Of a DNA stretch of 55,557 nucleotides, positions 15,825 through 25,401 are shown in pieces. The DNA is taken from NCBI RefSeq assembly GCF_016879755.1, contig NZ_WOFU01000015.1, positions 1-55,557 of the forward strand, in the 5' to 3' direction. Every line of letters begins with the position of its first letter. The stretch's first letter is position 1. The notes beneath the pieces were generated by a model. The model worked only from the letters and a program-made list of their open reading frames with translations, searched no databases and was not told where the DNA came from. Made by a program: the position numbers and the translations under genes. Source of the stretch: Bacillus sp. B15-48 (GTDB taxonomy: Bacteria; Bacillota; Bacilli; Bacillales; Cytobacillaceae).

Positions 15825-17903
15825 TTACATCGCTTTCTCAACAATTTCTACGATATCAAAGTTCCCTACAGATTCTTCCAATTCTTTTGCTTTAACACCA
15901 TCACTAATCATCGTTAAACAATATGGACATCCAGTACCAATCATCGTTGGACTTGCAACAAGAAGCTGTTCTGTTCTTGCGACATTAATTCTTGTTCCTG
16001 TGTTCTCCTCTGTCCACATCATCCCTCCACCTGCACCACAGCACATGCCGTTTTCACGGTTGCGTTCCGTTTCAACTAGTTTTACCCCTGGAATTGCTTT
16101 TAAAATTTCACGAGGCGGATCATAGACTGTATTGTAACGACCTAAATAACAAGAGTCATGATACGTAATCACCTCATTCAATTCTTTTGTAAAGGTGATT
16201 CTTCCTTCTTTAATCCATTGGTACAGCAATTCTGTATGGTGATAGACTTCAGCCTCAAGACCGAATTCTGGGTATTCATTTTTGAACGAGTTATAGGCAT
16301 GTGGATCAATCGTTACAATTTTCTTCACATTATGCTTGTTAAAAGTATCAATATTGGCAGTAGCTAATTCCTGGAATAAAAACTCATTTCCAATCCGTCG
16401 AGGTGTATCGCCTGAATTTTTCTCTTTATTCCCGAGAATAGCAAATTTAATCCCTGCTACATTCATGACACGGGCAAATGACTGCGCGATCTTTTGACTT
16501 CTATTGTCATAAGATCCCATCGAACCAACGAAGAATAAATATTCAAATTCTTCTCCAGACTTTTCCATTTCTTTAACTGTCGGAACGACAAGATCTTCTC
16601 GGCCTTCACGCCAGTTTTCTCGCTCTTTTTTATTAATTCCCCATGGATTCCCTTGTCGTTCGATATTTGTAATCGCGCGCTGAGCATCAGAGTTCATTTT
16701 CCCTTCAGTCAGGACAAGATAACGACGTAAATCAATAATTTTATCGACATGCTCATTCATGACTGGACATTGGTCTTCACAGTTCCGGCAAGTTGTACAT
16801 GCCCAAATTTCTTCTTCTGTAATGACATCTCCAATTAAGCTACTTTCTTCGATTGTTGCTGCAGATTCTCGGACTCCAGCTCCCGCTAGTGCTAATTGAT
16901 TTCCCCGAGTGTTTTTAAACGCAAAAGCAGGTACCCATGGCTGCCTAGAAGTAATCGCCGCTCCTTTTTCTGTTAAATGATCCCTCATCTTCACAATGAG
17001 ATCCATAGGCGATAACACTTTTCCAGTTCCTGAAGCCGGACACATATTGGTGCATCGTCCACATTCAGCACATGCGTATAAGTCCATCAACTGATGCTGG
17101 GTAAAATCCTCAATCTTCCCAACCCCAAAGGATTCCGCCCCTTCATCCTCAAAATCAATCTTTCTTAATTTCCCAACCGGTCCACTTTTCTTGAAAAAGA
17201 TGTTAATCATAGCAAAGATTTCATGAAATTGCTTAGACTGAGGCACAAATACCATGAATGTGAACACAACTGCCATATGAACCCACCAAAATACGTTGAA
17301 CAACACCGTTCCTGCCGTTACTCCAATTCCGCCGAACAACAACGCAAACACACCAGAGAATGGAGCATATACAAGATTTGGTTCATGATTCAACATAATC
17401 GCTTCAAAACCTAATGTAAGTAGAATCGATAAAGTTAGCATGAATAAGGCGATATAGACAAAAGCAGCTTTGCCATCACGCTTCCATTGCAAACGTTTTA
17501 ACTTCTCACCATAACGGCGGTAAAATCCATATACGACAGCCAACATCATCAGGAAAGTCGCCCATTCCTGTAAAAGACTGAAATATTTATGTGCATCACC
17601 GAATGGAAACTCATACCCTTTAATAAACCCTTTTATAATGAGTTCTATTAGGCCAATTTGGATGATAAAAAAGCCATAAAATAAGACTAAGTGCATCAAA
17701 CCACTTTTCTTGTCTTTGAATAATTTTTTCTGCCCAAATCCATTGATTAAAATTAAATTGATTCGTTCTTTCAGATTTGGTTCAAATTCTGCTTGTTTCC
17801 CAAGCTTGATAAACAAATACCGGGTGTAAAGAAGATTAATAAATAAATAGACTGCATATCCAGTCACAGCAAGGAAGGCCAGTAAATTCAGTAGCGAAAA
17901 CAT
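15825..17903 (-). CDS. fadF: FadF-like iron-sulfur oxidoreductase (ETF to quinone electron transfer)
   Basis: A 692-residue membrane-anchored protein with heterodisulfide reductase-like parts. Residues 1-225 carry about five to six hydrophobic helices. Two 4Fe-4S motifs follow, CAECGRCTNMCP and CTTCRNCEDQCP (about 278-385), and then two CCG domains with HDSCYLGRYN and MCCGAGGGMMW in the C-terminal third. This is the architecture of B. subtilis FadF (YwjF), which is thought to pass electrons from ETF to menaquinone. It follows etfB-etfA, so the three genes form the electron outlet for the acyl-CoA dehydrogenases of the cluster. Confidence 0.85.
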   Translation of the reverse strand: MFSLLNLLAFLAVTGYAVYLFINLLYTRYLFIKLGKQAEFEPNLKERINLILINGFGQKKLFKDKKSGLMHLVLFYGFFIIQIGLIELIIKGFIKGYEFPFGDAHKYFSLLQEWATFLMMLAVVYGFYRRYGEKLKRLQWKRDGKAAFVYIALFMLTLSILLTLGFEAIMLNHEPNLVYAPFSGVFALLFGGIGVTAGTVLFNVFWWVHMAVVFTFMVFVPQSKQFHEIFAMINIFFKKSGPVGKLRKIDFEDEGAESFGVGKIEDFTQHQLMDLYACAECGRCTNMCPASGTGKVLSPMDLIVKMRDHLTEKGAAITSRQPWVPAFAFKNTRGNQLALAGAGVRESAATIEESSLIGDVITEEEIWACTTCRNCEDQCPVMNEHVDKIIDLRRYLVLTEGKMNSDAQRAITNIERQGNPWGINKKERENWREGREDLVVPTVKEMEKSGEEFEYLFFVGSMGSYDNRSQKIAQSFARVMNVAGIKFAILGNKEKNSGDTPRRIGNEFLFQELATANIDTFNKHNVKKIVTIDPHAYNSFKNEYPEFGLEAEVYHHTELLYQWIKEGRITFTKELNEVITYHDSCYLGRYNTVYDPPREILKAIPGVKLVETERNRENGMCCGAGGGMMWTEENTGTRINVARTEQLLVASPTMIGTGCPYCLTMISDGVKAKELEESVGNFDIVEIVEKAM

Positions 17904-17981
17904 GCTTTTTCATCCCCCTTCGATGACAAACTTTTGAATAATAGGAGGAGGATGCTCCTCCTACCATAGCTACTCTCAATC

Positions 17982-18965
17982 TTAGACCCCTGCGCCAACC
18001 ATTGCTTTTTTGAGTTCCTCCGTTAGCATTGGCACAACTTCGAATAAATCGCCAACAATCCCATAATCGGCTACATCAAAAATAGGTGCTTCTGGATCCT
18101 TATTAATCGCTACAATTACTTTCGAATTCGACATCCCTGCTAAATGTTGAATCGCTCCTGAAATCCCAACGGCAATATAAAGATCTGGGGTGACAACCTT
18201 TCCGGTCTGGCCGACTTGTAAAGAATAATCGCAATACCCTGCATCGCACGCACCTCGAGAAGCACCTACTGCAGCACCTACGATCTCGGCAAGTTCTTCT
18301 AAAAGCTGAAAGTTCTCTGGAGCCTTCATTCCTCGACCACCAGAAACAATGATTTTTGCTTCAGTTAAATCGATTCCACCTGTCGATTTTTTTACAATAT
18401 CTTTAATGATCGTCCGAAGATTTTTAATATCCACTTTAATAGCGGTTACTTCACCTGAGCGAGTTTCATCTTTTTCAAGTGGGGTAATATTATTAGGACG
18501 GACCGTTGCGATAATCATTCCATCCTTGATTTTGATTTTTTCAAAGGCTTTTCCCGAATAAATCGGCGTCGTAAAAATGGCCTCTTCACCATCCATTTCG
18601 ATATTGACTACATCAGAAACAAGACCAGCATTTACCTTTGTGGCAACTCTTGGAGATAAATCTTTCCCTTGTGCCGTATGTCCCATAATTAGCCCTTCAG
18701 GCGTTTCTGCGTCCAATACTTGAAGTAAGGCTTGTTGGTAGGCGTCTGTTGTGTACACCTTTAAATCAGGATGTTCTACTTTCACCACACGGTCAGCTCC
18801 ATAGTGAAGCAGATTTAAGCTTTCATCACCGATTGATTCTCCAAATAAGGCTGCTACTACCTCACCGCCATCTGCAAGAAGTTGCGCTGCGGCAATGGCT
18901 TCATTTGAAACATTTCTAATAGCTCCGTCACGAATATCACCTAAAACTAGTACTTTTCTTCCCAT
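17982..18965 (-). CDS. etfA: Electron transfer flavoprotein, alpha subunit
   Basis: ETF alpha, about 327 residues, partner of EtfB. It takes electrons from acyl-CoA dehydrogenases via FAD. The C-terminal FAD-binding domain is clear: VSGGRGMKAPENF, VGASRGACDAGYCDYSLQVG (Arg/Ser near the flavin) and LYIAVGISGAIQHLAGM, then AINKDPEAPIFDVADYGIVGD. The open frame begins at 18971, but ATG at 18965 lies 9 nt after GGAGG and gives MGRKVLVLGD, so I prefer it. It is 15-21 bp downstream of etfB. Confidence 0.93.
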   Translation of the reverse strand: MGRKVLVLGDIRDGAIRNVSNEAIAAAQLLADGGEVVAALFGESIGDESLNLLHYGADRVVKVEHPDLKVYTTDAYQQALLQVLDAETPEGLIMGHTAQGKDLSPRVATKVNAGLVSDVVNIEMDGEEAIFTTPIYSGKAFEKIKIKDGMIIATVRPNNITPLEKDETRSGEVTAIKVDIKNLRTIIKDIVKKSTGGIDLTEAKIIVSGGRGMKAPENFQLLEELAEIVGAAVGASRGACDAGYCDYSLQVGQTGKVVTPDLYIAVGISGAIQHLAGMSNSKVIVAINKDPEAPIFDVADYGIVGDLFEVVPMLTEELKKAMVGAGV

Positions 18966-18986
18966 TATCATTCTCCTCCCTTAAAA

Positions 18987-19757
18987 TTATAGAACTTTCG
19001 CTTCAGATTTTAATAATGACACTAGCTCTTCTACTTGATTATTTAATTCTCCTGCTAACACTTTTCCTTGTTGTTTCTTTGGCGGCAGGAAGACTTCAAT
19101 CTTTTCTGTCTTTGCTTCTACATCGTCTTCTTCTAGATCTAAATCATCTAATTCGAGAGTGTCTAACGGCTTCTTCTTTGCTTTCATAATCCCAGGCAAA
19201 GATGGATAACGTGGTTCATTTAAACCTTGTTGAGTTGTCACGAGAACCGGAAGGGATACTTCTAACGTTTCTTCATCCCCTTCCACATCATGAATCATGA
19301 TGGCTTTCCCATTTTCAATCGAAAGGTTCGTAATCGCTGTCACTTGAGGGATTCCTAGCATCTCAGCCACGCGTGGTCCTACTTGACCAGAACCACCGTC
19401 AACCGCCACATTTCCTGCTAGAATAATATCTAGATTTTTATCTTTTAAATAGGTTGCTAGTATAGTAGCCGTTGTGAACGGATCGATTTCTTCAACCTCA
19501 TCACTATCAATTAGTACCGCCTTATCAGCACCCATGGCGAGAGCAGTACGGAGTTCCTTTTCCGCTTCCTCTTCACCAAAAATTACAACTGTTACCTCTC
19601 CACCATGTTTCTCTTTGAGAGCGATTCCTTCCTCAATGGCGTACTCGTCATAAGGATTAATAATAAACTCCACACCATCACTATTAATATTGCCATTATT
19701 AATCACAATCTTTTCTTCCGTATCAAAGGTACGTTTCATAATCACATAGATGTTCAT
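18987..19757 (-). CDS. etfB: Electron transfer flavoprotein, beta subunit
   Basis: ETF beta, 256 residues, which binds AMP and forms the docking surface for acyl-CoA dehydrogenases. Family marks are INPYDEYAIEEGIALKE, GADKAVLIDSDE, AGNVAVDGGSGQVGPRVAE and LPVLVTTQQGLNEPRYPSLPGIMKAKKK, the last being the ETF-beta signature. It is upstream of etfA and fadF on the same strand. The cluster having its own copy suggests a large electron flow from the ring dehydrogenation and beta-oxidation steps. Confidence 0.93.
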   Translation of the reverse strand: MNIYVIMKRTFDTEEKIVINNGNINSDGVEFIINPYDEYAIEEGIALKEKHGGEVTVVIFGEEEAEKELRTALAMGADKAVLIDSDEVEEIDPFTTATILATYLKDKNLDIILAGNVAVDGGSGQVGPRVAEMLGIPQVTAITNLSIENGKAIMIHDVEGDEETLEVSLPVLVTTQQGLNEPRYPSLPGIMKAKKKPLDTLELDDLDLEEDDVEAKTEKIEVFLPPKKQQGKVLAGELNNQVEELVSLLKSEAKVL

Positions 19758-19865
19758 TCTTCTCTCTCCTTTTTGTTTATTTTTATCCAGTATCGGATAG
19801 GAATTCGGTATATAGAATTAATACTTATATAAAAACAAGGTTCGTTTTATCTCCAATTTCATTTA

Positions 19866-20297
19866 CTACTTTTTCATAACAACGGCTTCCCCATCTACCA
19901 CTAATTCCTGATGTTGATTCATCACTTGTGTTTTTAACTTGATGATTCTCTTATCATCCTTTTTTTCTACCACTTCAACATTTGCCGTAATCGTCTCTCC
20001 AATTTTTACTGGTAAGAGAAACTTAAAGTTTTGGGACAAATAAATCGTGTTCGGACCAGGAAGTTTCATTCCGAGTACAGTAGAAATAATACTACCCGAT
20101 AAAATACCATGGGCAATTCTTTCCTTAAAAGGTGTCTGGCTAGCATATTCTGCATCAAGATGTACGGGATTGAAATCACCAGTCAGTCTAGCAAATTGTA
20201 CGATATCATCCTCAGTAATCGTTTTAGTAAATGAATCCTTGTCCCCGATTTGAATATCATCATACATTCGTTCTTTGTTGGTCATGTTTATTTCCAT
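19866..20297 (-). CDS. MaoC-like (R)-specific enoyl-CoA hydratase
   Basis: Hot-dog fold hydratase of 143 residues. The signature FARLTGDFNPVHLDAEYA (about 51-68) contains the catalytic Asp and His of the (R)-hydratase family, followed by ERIAHGILSGSIIS. It would hydrate a trans-2-enoyl-CoA to the (R)-3-hydroxy product. AAGGAG lies about 11 nt upstream of the ATG at 20297. It sits between the broken SDR and etfB; an (R)-hydratase next to an SDR suggests a pair that made and oxidised an (R)-hydroxyacyl-CoA, which the SDR damage may have ended. Confidence 0.82.
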   Translation of the reverse strand: MEINMTNKERMYDDIQIGDKDSFTKTITEDDIVQFARLTGDFNPVHLDAEYASQTPFKERIAHGILSGSIISTVLGMKLPGPNTIYLSQNFKFLLPVKIGETITANVEVVEKKDDKRIIKLKTQVMNQHQELVVDGEAVVMKK

Positions 20298-20391
20298 TTA
20301 TTAGGCATCTCCTTCTACGATTAAAAATGTATAGATGGCGAAATCATCAGCTTCTACGATTCCATCTTAATCTCACAATGAGCTAGCATGA

Positions 20392-20950
20392 TTACCCTAG
20401 CATACTGTGTCCTCCGTTTACCGATATCACTTGCCCGGTAATCCATTCAGCATGGTTCGAGAGTAAAAACAAGATCATTCCCGTCACATCATCCACTTTT
20501 CCAAGCCGCTTTAACGGATATTGCTTTGCAATTTTTTCTAATGTAGCTTCATTAAAAGCTAATGAACCATGGTCAATCAATCCGAGTGCTACTGTATTAC
20601 ACTGGATATTGCTTTTTCCTACATCTTGCGCTAAAGATTTTAGGAAACTAATCGCGCCATTTCTGGCAGCAGCTGAAACAATTAAATTTTTGTCCCCGGT
20701 TCGCGCTGAATCTCCGACAATATTAATAAACTTTCCTTGCCTGTTTTCGATCATTTCAGGAACAAATGTATGAACTAAATTCAGAACTCCATAAAAGCAA
20801 ACATCGACTTCATGCTTCCATTCTTCTAGTTCATACTGAGTGCAAAGCAATATTCGCTCCTTCATTAGCAACTGCGAAGGCGATGCCTCGGCCAATCCCT
20901 TTTGCCCCACCCGTAATGAAGACGTTTTTCCCTTTCAAATCAAGTTCCAT
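20392..20950 (-). pseudogene. Short-chain dehydrogenase with internal deletion and frameshift
   Basis: A well-placed ATG at 20950 (GGAGGAG upstream) starts MELDLKGKNVFITGGAKGIG and continues to ANEGANIALHSV, then meets TGA at about 20834-20836. In another frame the same region runs on as YELEEWKHEVDVCFYGVLNL to the C-terminus QVISVNGGHSMLG. Between the two halves the beta-2 Asp, the beta-3 segment and the NNAG loop are missing, about 60 residues. The catalytic Ser-Tyr-Lys set is also poor: RNGAISFLK stands where YxxxK should be. This is a decayed SDR. The open frame from 20910 alone (172 residues) is unlikely to be a working enzyme. Confidence 0.8.
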
Positions 20951-21039
20951 GAATCTTCTCCTCCTGAAATGAAGTGGTAACTGACCTTCTTCTAAAAGTT
21001 TCTCTTACCTTATCTTTCTTAAGAAATCAGTTTCTTTGT

Positions 21040-21819
21040 TTAGTTTCCTGAAAACGATGGCTGTCGTTTTTCAAGGAAAGCTTTCGTTCCTTCTACCTTA
21101 TCTTCTGTTGTATAAAGAAAGGCTTGTGCTAAGGTTTCAATCAGCAATCCGGTATCCATATCCGCCTCAAAGCCTCGATTTACTACAAGCTTTGCCATTT
21201 GAATGGCAAGAGGTCCTTTTGCTAAAATTTTCTCAGCTTTCTCGCGTACAGCATCCATCAATTCCTCTAACGGAACGACATCGGTCACTAACCCGATTGC
21301 TTTTGCCTCACTCGCATTGATCAATTCTCCAGTTAAAATCATATTCAATGCTCGACCCTTCCCGATGATTCGAGTTAGCCGCTGTGTTCCGCCTGCACCG
21401 GGGATAACCGACAAGTTCAACTCAGGCAATCCAAATTTTGCATTGTCCGAAGCAATCCGAATATCACAACTCATAGCAAGCTCACTTCCACCTCCAAGTG
21501 CAAACCCGTTAACGGCAGCGATCGTAGCTTTTTTACTATTTTCAATCCGACGGTATACATCACTCATACTTCCAGTTTTTAATGCTTCAATTGCTTTTCT
21601 CGTCGTCAGCTGATTGATGTCCGCGCCTGCAACAAATGCCTTCTCCCCAACTCCAGTAAAAACAATGACACCAATTTTCTGATCATTTTCTAGCTCTTCA
21701 AAAGCAGCTAAAATTTCGGTAACCGTTTCATTATTCAAGGCATTTCTTACTTCGGCACGATTTATTTTTATAATGCCAATTTGATTTCCCTTTTCGACTA
21801 CTAGATTTTCATAACTCAC
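21040..21819 (-). CDS. Enoyl-CoA hydratase (crotonase); possible cyclohexenecarboxyl-CoA hydratase
   Basis: Crotonase family, 259 residues. Oxyanion-hole segments are KAFVAGADINQL and GFALGGGSELAMSCDIRIAS. The catalytic Glu pair is at SELAM and in LPELNLSVIPGAGGTQRL, as in true enoyl-CoA hydratases. The C-terminus is AFLEKRQPSF, also typical. By position between the BadH-like and MaoC genes it could hydrate cyclohex-1-ene-carboxyl-CoA (BadK role) or the open-chain enoyl-CoA; sequence alone does not separate these. Start ATG at 21819 with AGGAG upstream. Confidence 0.85.
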   Translation of the reverse strand: MSYENLVVEKGNQIGIIKINRAEVRNALNNETVTEILAAFEELENDQKIGVIVFTGVGEKAFVAGADINQLTTRKAIEALKTGSMSDVYRRIENSKKATIAAVNGFALGGGSELAMSCDIRIASDNAKFGLPELNLSVIPGAGGTQRLTRIIGKGRALNMILTGELINASEAKAIGLVTDVVPLEELMDAVREKAEKILAKGPLAIQMAKLVVNRGFEADMDTGLLIETLAQAFLYTTEDKVEGTKAFLEKRQPSFSGN

Positions 21820-22000
21820 AAGTAACTCCTCCTATATTGCTGTGCAACGATTTTCCATTCGCAATGTGCTATCGTAGCTTAAATCAGATATCCTCTTTTA
21901 CATAAGCTGCATAGTGATCTACCAATCCATAGAAGGACCATCTGACGCAGCTTGTGATAAGAGGGGATGTTTCCTTTTCAACTGATTCATCGATTTTCCA

Positions 22001-22747
22001 TTAAACCATTGCTAAACCGCCATTTACGGAAAGGGTTTGGCCTGTTACATAATCCGCCTCGTCTGACACCAAGAATGCAACCCCATTCGCAATATCACTA
22101 GGCTGTGCCAAACGTCTAAATGGAATGGCTTTTTCAAGCGCTGCTGCAATCCCTTCATTATACGAACCAATTTCTTCGAAAAGAGGGGTATTACTTGGTC
22201 CTGGTGAAATACAATTCACATTAATCTTATGTCTAGCCATTTCTCTAGCCATCGTCTTCGTGAAAGCAATGACTCCACCTTTAGCAGCCGAGTAAACTGC
22301 CTCACCGCTTGAACCGACTCTTCCAGAATCAGAGGCAATATTAACCACTTTGCCGCAACCATTTTCAATCATAATAGGTAAAATTTCTTTAGAAGTATGA
22401 ATTTGTCCCATTAAATTAATATCTACAATCATCTTCCATGTGCTTGGTTCGCTTTTCAAAAATGGTTCGACCTTATCCCAGCCTGCATTGTTGACTAGAA
22501 CATCAATTCTCTCAAAATGAGCGAGTGAAGCTCCTACTGCCTCTTGAACACTCTCAAGCTTCGTTACATCGCAGTAAACCGCAACTGCCCTGCCTCCTTC
22601 TTTTTCGATAATGGAAACCGTTTCGTTTGCATTGTCTATATTGACATCGGTTACAATAATATTCATTCCTCGTGAAGCTAATGTTTTCGCAATCTCACGT
22701 CCGATTCCCCGTCCTGCTCCAGTAATAAAGGCTACTTTTTTTGTCAT
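22001..22747 (-). CDS. badH: 2-hydroxycyclohexanecarboxyl-CoA dehydrogenase-like SDR
   Basis: Classical SDR of about 248 residues with TGAGRGIGREIA, NNAGWDKVEPF, NIASDSGRVGSSGEAVYSAA and the Tyr-x3-Lys centre (AVYSAAKGG). The NNAGWD and RVGSSGEAVY strings are those I associate with BadH, which oxidises 2-hydroxycyclohexane-1-carboxyl-CoA to the 2-oxo compound. The start is ATG at 22747, 7 nt after GGAGGG; the open frame reaches TTG at 22762. It sits between the CoA ligase and crotonase genes, as expected for this pathway. A generic 3-hydroxyacyl-CoA dehydrogenase role cannot be excluded. Confidence 0.75.
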   Translation of the reverse strand: MTKKVAFITGAGRGIGREIAKTLASRGMNIIVTDVNIDNANETVSIIEKEGGRAVAVYCDVTKLESVQEAVGASLAHFERIDVLVNNAGWDKVEPFLKSEPSTWKMIVDINLMGQIHTSKEILPIMIENGCGKVVNIASDSGRVGSSGEAVYSAAKGGVIAFTKTMAREMARHKINVNCISPGPSNTPLFEEIGSYNEGIAAALEKAIPFRRLAQPSDIANGVAFLVSDEADYVTGQTLSVNGGLAMV

Positions 22748-22811
22748 CGTTTTTCCCTCCAAATTTTTAGTTAAATGCGTAAAATGTGAATAACAATCTG
22801 AATCTATAAAT

Positions 22812-24467
22812 CTATTGATTTAATTCCTGTTCACTTAAACTTTGAAGAACTTCTTCTTTCAAGCGAAACTTTTGAATTTTACCACTTGCAGTTCTCGGAA
22901 ACACTTCAACAACTTCCAGATATTCTGGCCAATATTGCTTAGCAACCCCTTTTTCCTTAAGGAACTCTTGCAGTGCAGGAAAGCTAAGAGGCTTCTTCCC
23001 AGGTTTCATGCTAATAACGGCACATGCCTTCTCTTGCAATCTCGGATCAGGCACTCCGATTAGCTGTGCATCTAATATGTCCTCATGCTCATACAAGACA
23101 TTTTCAACATAAGTAACAGGAATATTTTCTCCGCCACGAATAATAATATCTTTATTTCTCCCCGTAATTCGGATGTAACCGTCTTCATCCATGACCGCTC
23201 GATCTCCCGTAAAAAACCATCCATCATGAAATTCAGACAATGTCCCTTCGATATTTTTCAAATAACCAACAAACAGTGCTGGTCCTCTACTAAGGAGATC
23301 TCCTTCTTCGTTAGGTGGACAAGGGTTTCCGTCTGTATCAATTACCTTAACTTCCATGGTATCAAGTGCCACACCGTCAGTACCTGACAGCTTTTCTTCA
23401 GTATCGTTAAGTTTTGTCAAAGTAACGAGACCAATTTCCGTTTGACCCCAACCAGCAAGAATCGAGAAGTTCACCTTTTGGAACGCTTCTTTTACCAATG
23501 CCATTGGGATCGGTGCACCCATAGCTGCAAATACTCTTAGTGACTCAATGTTTCGACTTTCAAGTCCTTCCAATTGCAATGTATCTTGCAGAAATGGGGT
23601 CGCCCCGGCTGTAAAAGTAATCCCTTGCTCCTCAATTAGTTCAACAAATTCTAATGGATTCCAAACTTCTTGATAAACACCTGTTCCCCCAATTGTAGTA
23701 GGGAGCCTTACCCCGTAACCAAAACCCGTTTGATGGGCAAAGGTCGATGCCATGAACATCACGTCATCGGAGGTTAATTGCAAATGGTCAATCCAGTAAT
23801 TCGTTGAGACGCAAACGGTATTATGCGTATGCAAGACTCCTTTTGGGTTTCCCGTTGTTCCAGAGGTGAAAATGATTTCGGTTACATCATTAGGATCAAG
23901 AGTAATTTCATCTAACACTGCCGGATTGCGAATTTCCTCCCATGGTTTATCGAACAATGCTGCCAGTGGATTCATATGCGATGGTACATTCTCGCCAATG
24001 ACATAAACATGCTTAAGGGCTGGCCATTGATGGGACAATCGATCAATCATAGCTGGATAATCATATCCGCGAAATTCATCAGGAATGACAATCATTTTCG
24101 ACTCAGCCATGCCAACCATATAACCAATTTCACGATCCCGATAAATCGGAATCAATGGGTTGGTAATGGCACCAATTCTCGTTGCCGCATAGTGAAGAAT
24201 AATAAATTCATTCCAGTTAGGCAGTTGAATCGAGATGACATCTCCTTTACCTAATCCCAATTCCAACAAACCTAAGGCAACACGGTCGACGATTTTCCCG
24301 AGTTCCCGATACGTATAACGACTCTTTTTATCAATAATCGCAACTTTGTCTGGAAACTTTGAAATCGCATCTTTTAAATAATCAAGAATCGTTTTATTTG
24401 GCCAAACGGACTGATACTTTTCTATATAATCTGGGCTCAAAATCGTTTCTAATTTCAAGGACTTCAT
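22812..24467 (-). CDS. aliA: Acyl-CoA synthetase, cyclohexanecarboxylate-CoA ligase-like
   Basis: AMP-forming acyl-CoA synthetase, 551 residues, cytoplasmic. Motifs in order: EIIFTSGTTGNPKGVLHTHN (P-loop), GWGQTE, DGWFFTGDRAVMDEDGYIRI, GRNKDIIIRGGENI and the adenylation Lys in ASGKIQKFRL. The early stretch LPNWNEFIILHYAATRIGAI and FRGYDYPAMIDRL recall AliA-type ligases. Expected reaction: carboxylate + ATP + CoA to acyl-CoA, entry to the pathway. It is immediately downstream of badI (7 bp) and presumably cotranscribed from P1. The exact carboxylate is inferred from context. Confidence 0.8.
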   Translation of the reverse strand: MKSLKLETILSPDYIEKYQSVWPNKTILDYLKDAISKFPDKVAIIDKKSRYTYRELGKIVDRVALGLLELGLGKGDVISIQLPNWNEFIILHYAATRIGAITNPLIPIYRDREIGYMVGMAESKMIVIPDEFRGYDYPAMIDRLSHQWPALKHVYVIGENVPSHMNPLAALFDKPWEEIRNPAVLDEITLDPNDVTEIIFTSGTTGNPKGVLHTHNTVCVSTNYWIDHLQLTSDDVMFMASTFAHQTGFGYGVRLPTTIGGTGVYQEVWNPLEFVELIEEQGITFTAGATPFLQDTLQLEGLESRNIESLRVFAAMGAPIPMALVKEAFQKVNFSILAGWGQTEIGLVTLTKLNDTEEKLSGTDGVALDTMEVKVIDTDGNPCPPNEEGDLLSRGPALFVGYLKNIEGTLSEFHDGWFFTGDRAVMDEDGYIRITGRNKDIIIRGGENIPVTYVENVLYEHEDILDAQLIGVPDPRLQEKACAVISMKPGKKPLSFPALQEFLKEKGVAKQYWPEYLEVVEVFPRTASGKIQKFRLKEEVLQSLSEQELNQ

Positions 24468-24474
24468 CTCCTAG

Positions 24475-25275
24475 TTATTTTCTAAACTTACTAAAATCTA
24501 CAGGTCTTTTTTCAACAAACGCATTCATTCCCTCTGCAGACTCATCTGTGTTATAAAACATTGCTAGGCTGCCCATTGCGAGTTGTGAGATTCCTTGGAT
24601 GTTAGCAGTGTCAGCATTAAATGAATATTTAAGCATTTTGATTGCTGTTGGACTTTTAGCAAGAATCTTCGTAGCCCATTCTTCTGCTGCTGCTTGAAGC
24701 TGATCGGCTGGAACAACTTTGTTCACAAGGCCCATTTCTTTTGCTTCTTGAGCGGTATACTGCTCACACAAATACCAAATTTCTCTTGCTTTCTTTTCGC
24801 CAACTACTCTTGCTAAATAAGTCGATCCAAAACCAGCATCATAACTACCCACTTTCGGTCCGGCTTGTCCAAACTTGGCCGTTTCTGAGGCAATTGTTAA
24901 ATCACAAATAACGTGGAGGACATGCCCGCCTCCAATCGCATATCCATTTACTGCTGCAATAACAGGCTTTGGAATATTGCGGATTGTTTGGTGCAATGTC
25001 TCGATTTCAAGACCAATGCCACCTCCTAATCCTCCGTTATAATCGTAGCCACCCTCATCGCCTTTTTCTTTCTGATCGCCACCTGTACAAAATGCTTTCT
25101 CACCAGCACCTGTTAACACAACAACACCAATGCGGTTATCATCCCAAGCATCGCGGAAAGTCCAAATTAGTTCCTTAATTGTCCGCCCACGGAAAGCATT
25201 GTAGCTTTGCGGTCGGTTAATCGTAATCTTTGCCATTCCATTCGTTTTTTCATACAAAACATCTAATAATTCCAT
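24475..25275 (-). CDS. badI: 2-ketocyclohexanecarboxyl-CoA hydrolase-like (ring opening)
   Basis: Crotonase-fold enzyme of 266 residues, of the MenB/BadI branch. Marks are [59 protein letters not shown] and [18 protein letters not shown]. The SYDAGFG and AREIWY strings are shared by BadI and MenB. The neighbours (AliA-, AliB- and BadH-like genes, no menaquinone genes) favour BadI, which opens the ring of 2-oxocyclohexane-carboxyl-CoA by hydrolysis to give pimeloyl-CoA. MenB (1,4-dihydroxynaphthoyl-CoA synthase) is the main alternative. It is the first gene behind the sigma-54 promoter P1. Confidence 0.78.
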   Translation of the reverse strand: MELLDVLYEKTNGMAKITINRPQSYNAFRGRTIKELIWTFRDAWDDNRIGVVVLTGAGEKAFCTGGDQKEKGDEGGYDYNGGLGGGIGLEIETLHQTIRNIPKPVIAAVNGYAIGGGHVLHVICDLTIASETAKFGQAGPKVGSYDAGFGSTYLARVVGEKKAREIWYLCEQYTAQEAKEMGLVNKVVPADQLQAAAEEWATKILAKSPTAIKMLKYSFNADTANIQGISQLAMGSLAMFYNTDESAEGMNAFVEKRPVDFSKFRK

Positions 25276-25401
25276 TTGTCATTCCTCCATTTTCTATTGT
25301 TGCGTTTTTTAATATTATTTTAATATTTCCAAATTTAATTAGTATTCTGTTAATTAATTAGCTAGCAATGCCCCCTTTCACTTACTTACTAATACTAATT
25401 T

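Noticed and set aside
20392-20910. 172-residue SDR as an intact short gene
   Set aside because: The true start with a good ribosome binding site is at 20950 in another frame, and the N-terminal nucleotide-binding half is encoded there. The short frame lacks the Rossmann glycine motif and the NNAG region, so a pseudogene explains it better.
24475-25275. MenB (menaquinone biosynthesis) as the identity of the crotonase-fold gene
   Set aside because: Motifs fit MenB and BadI alike, but there are no men genes nearby and the neighbours are CoA ligase, BadH-like and AliB-like genes under a catabolic promoter. I keep MenB only as an alternative.
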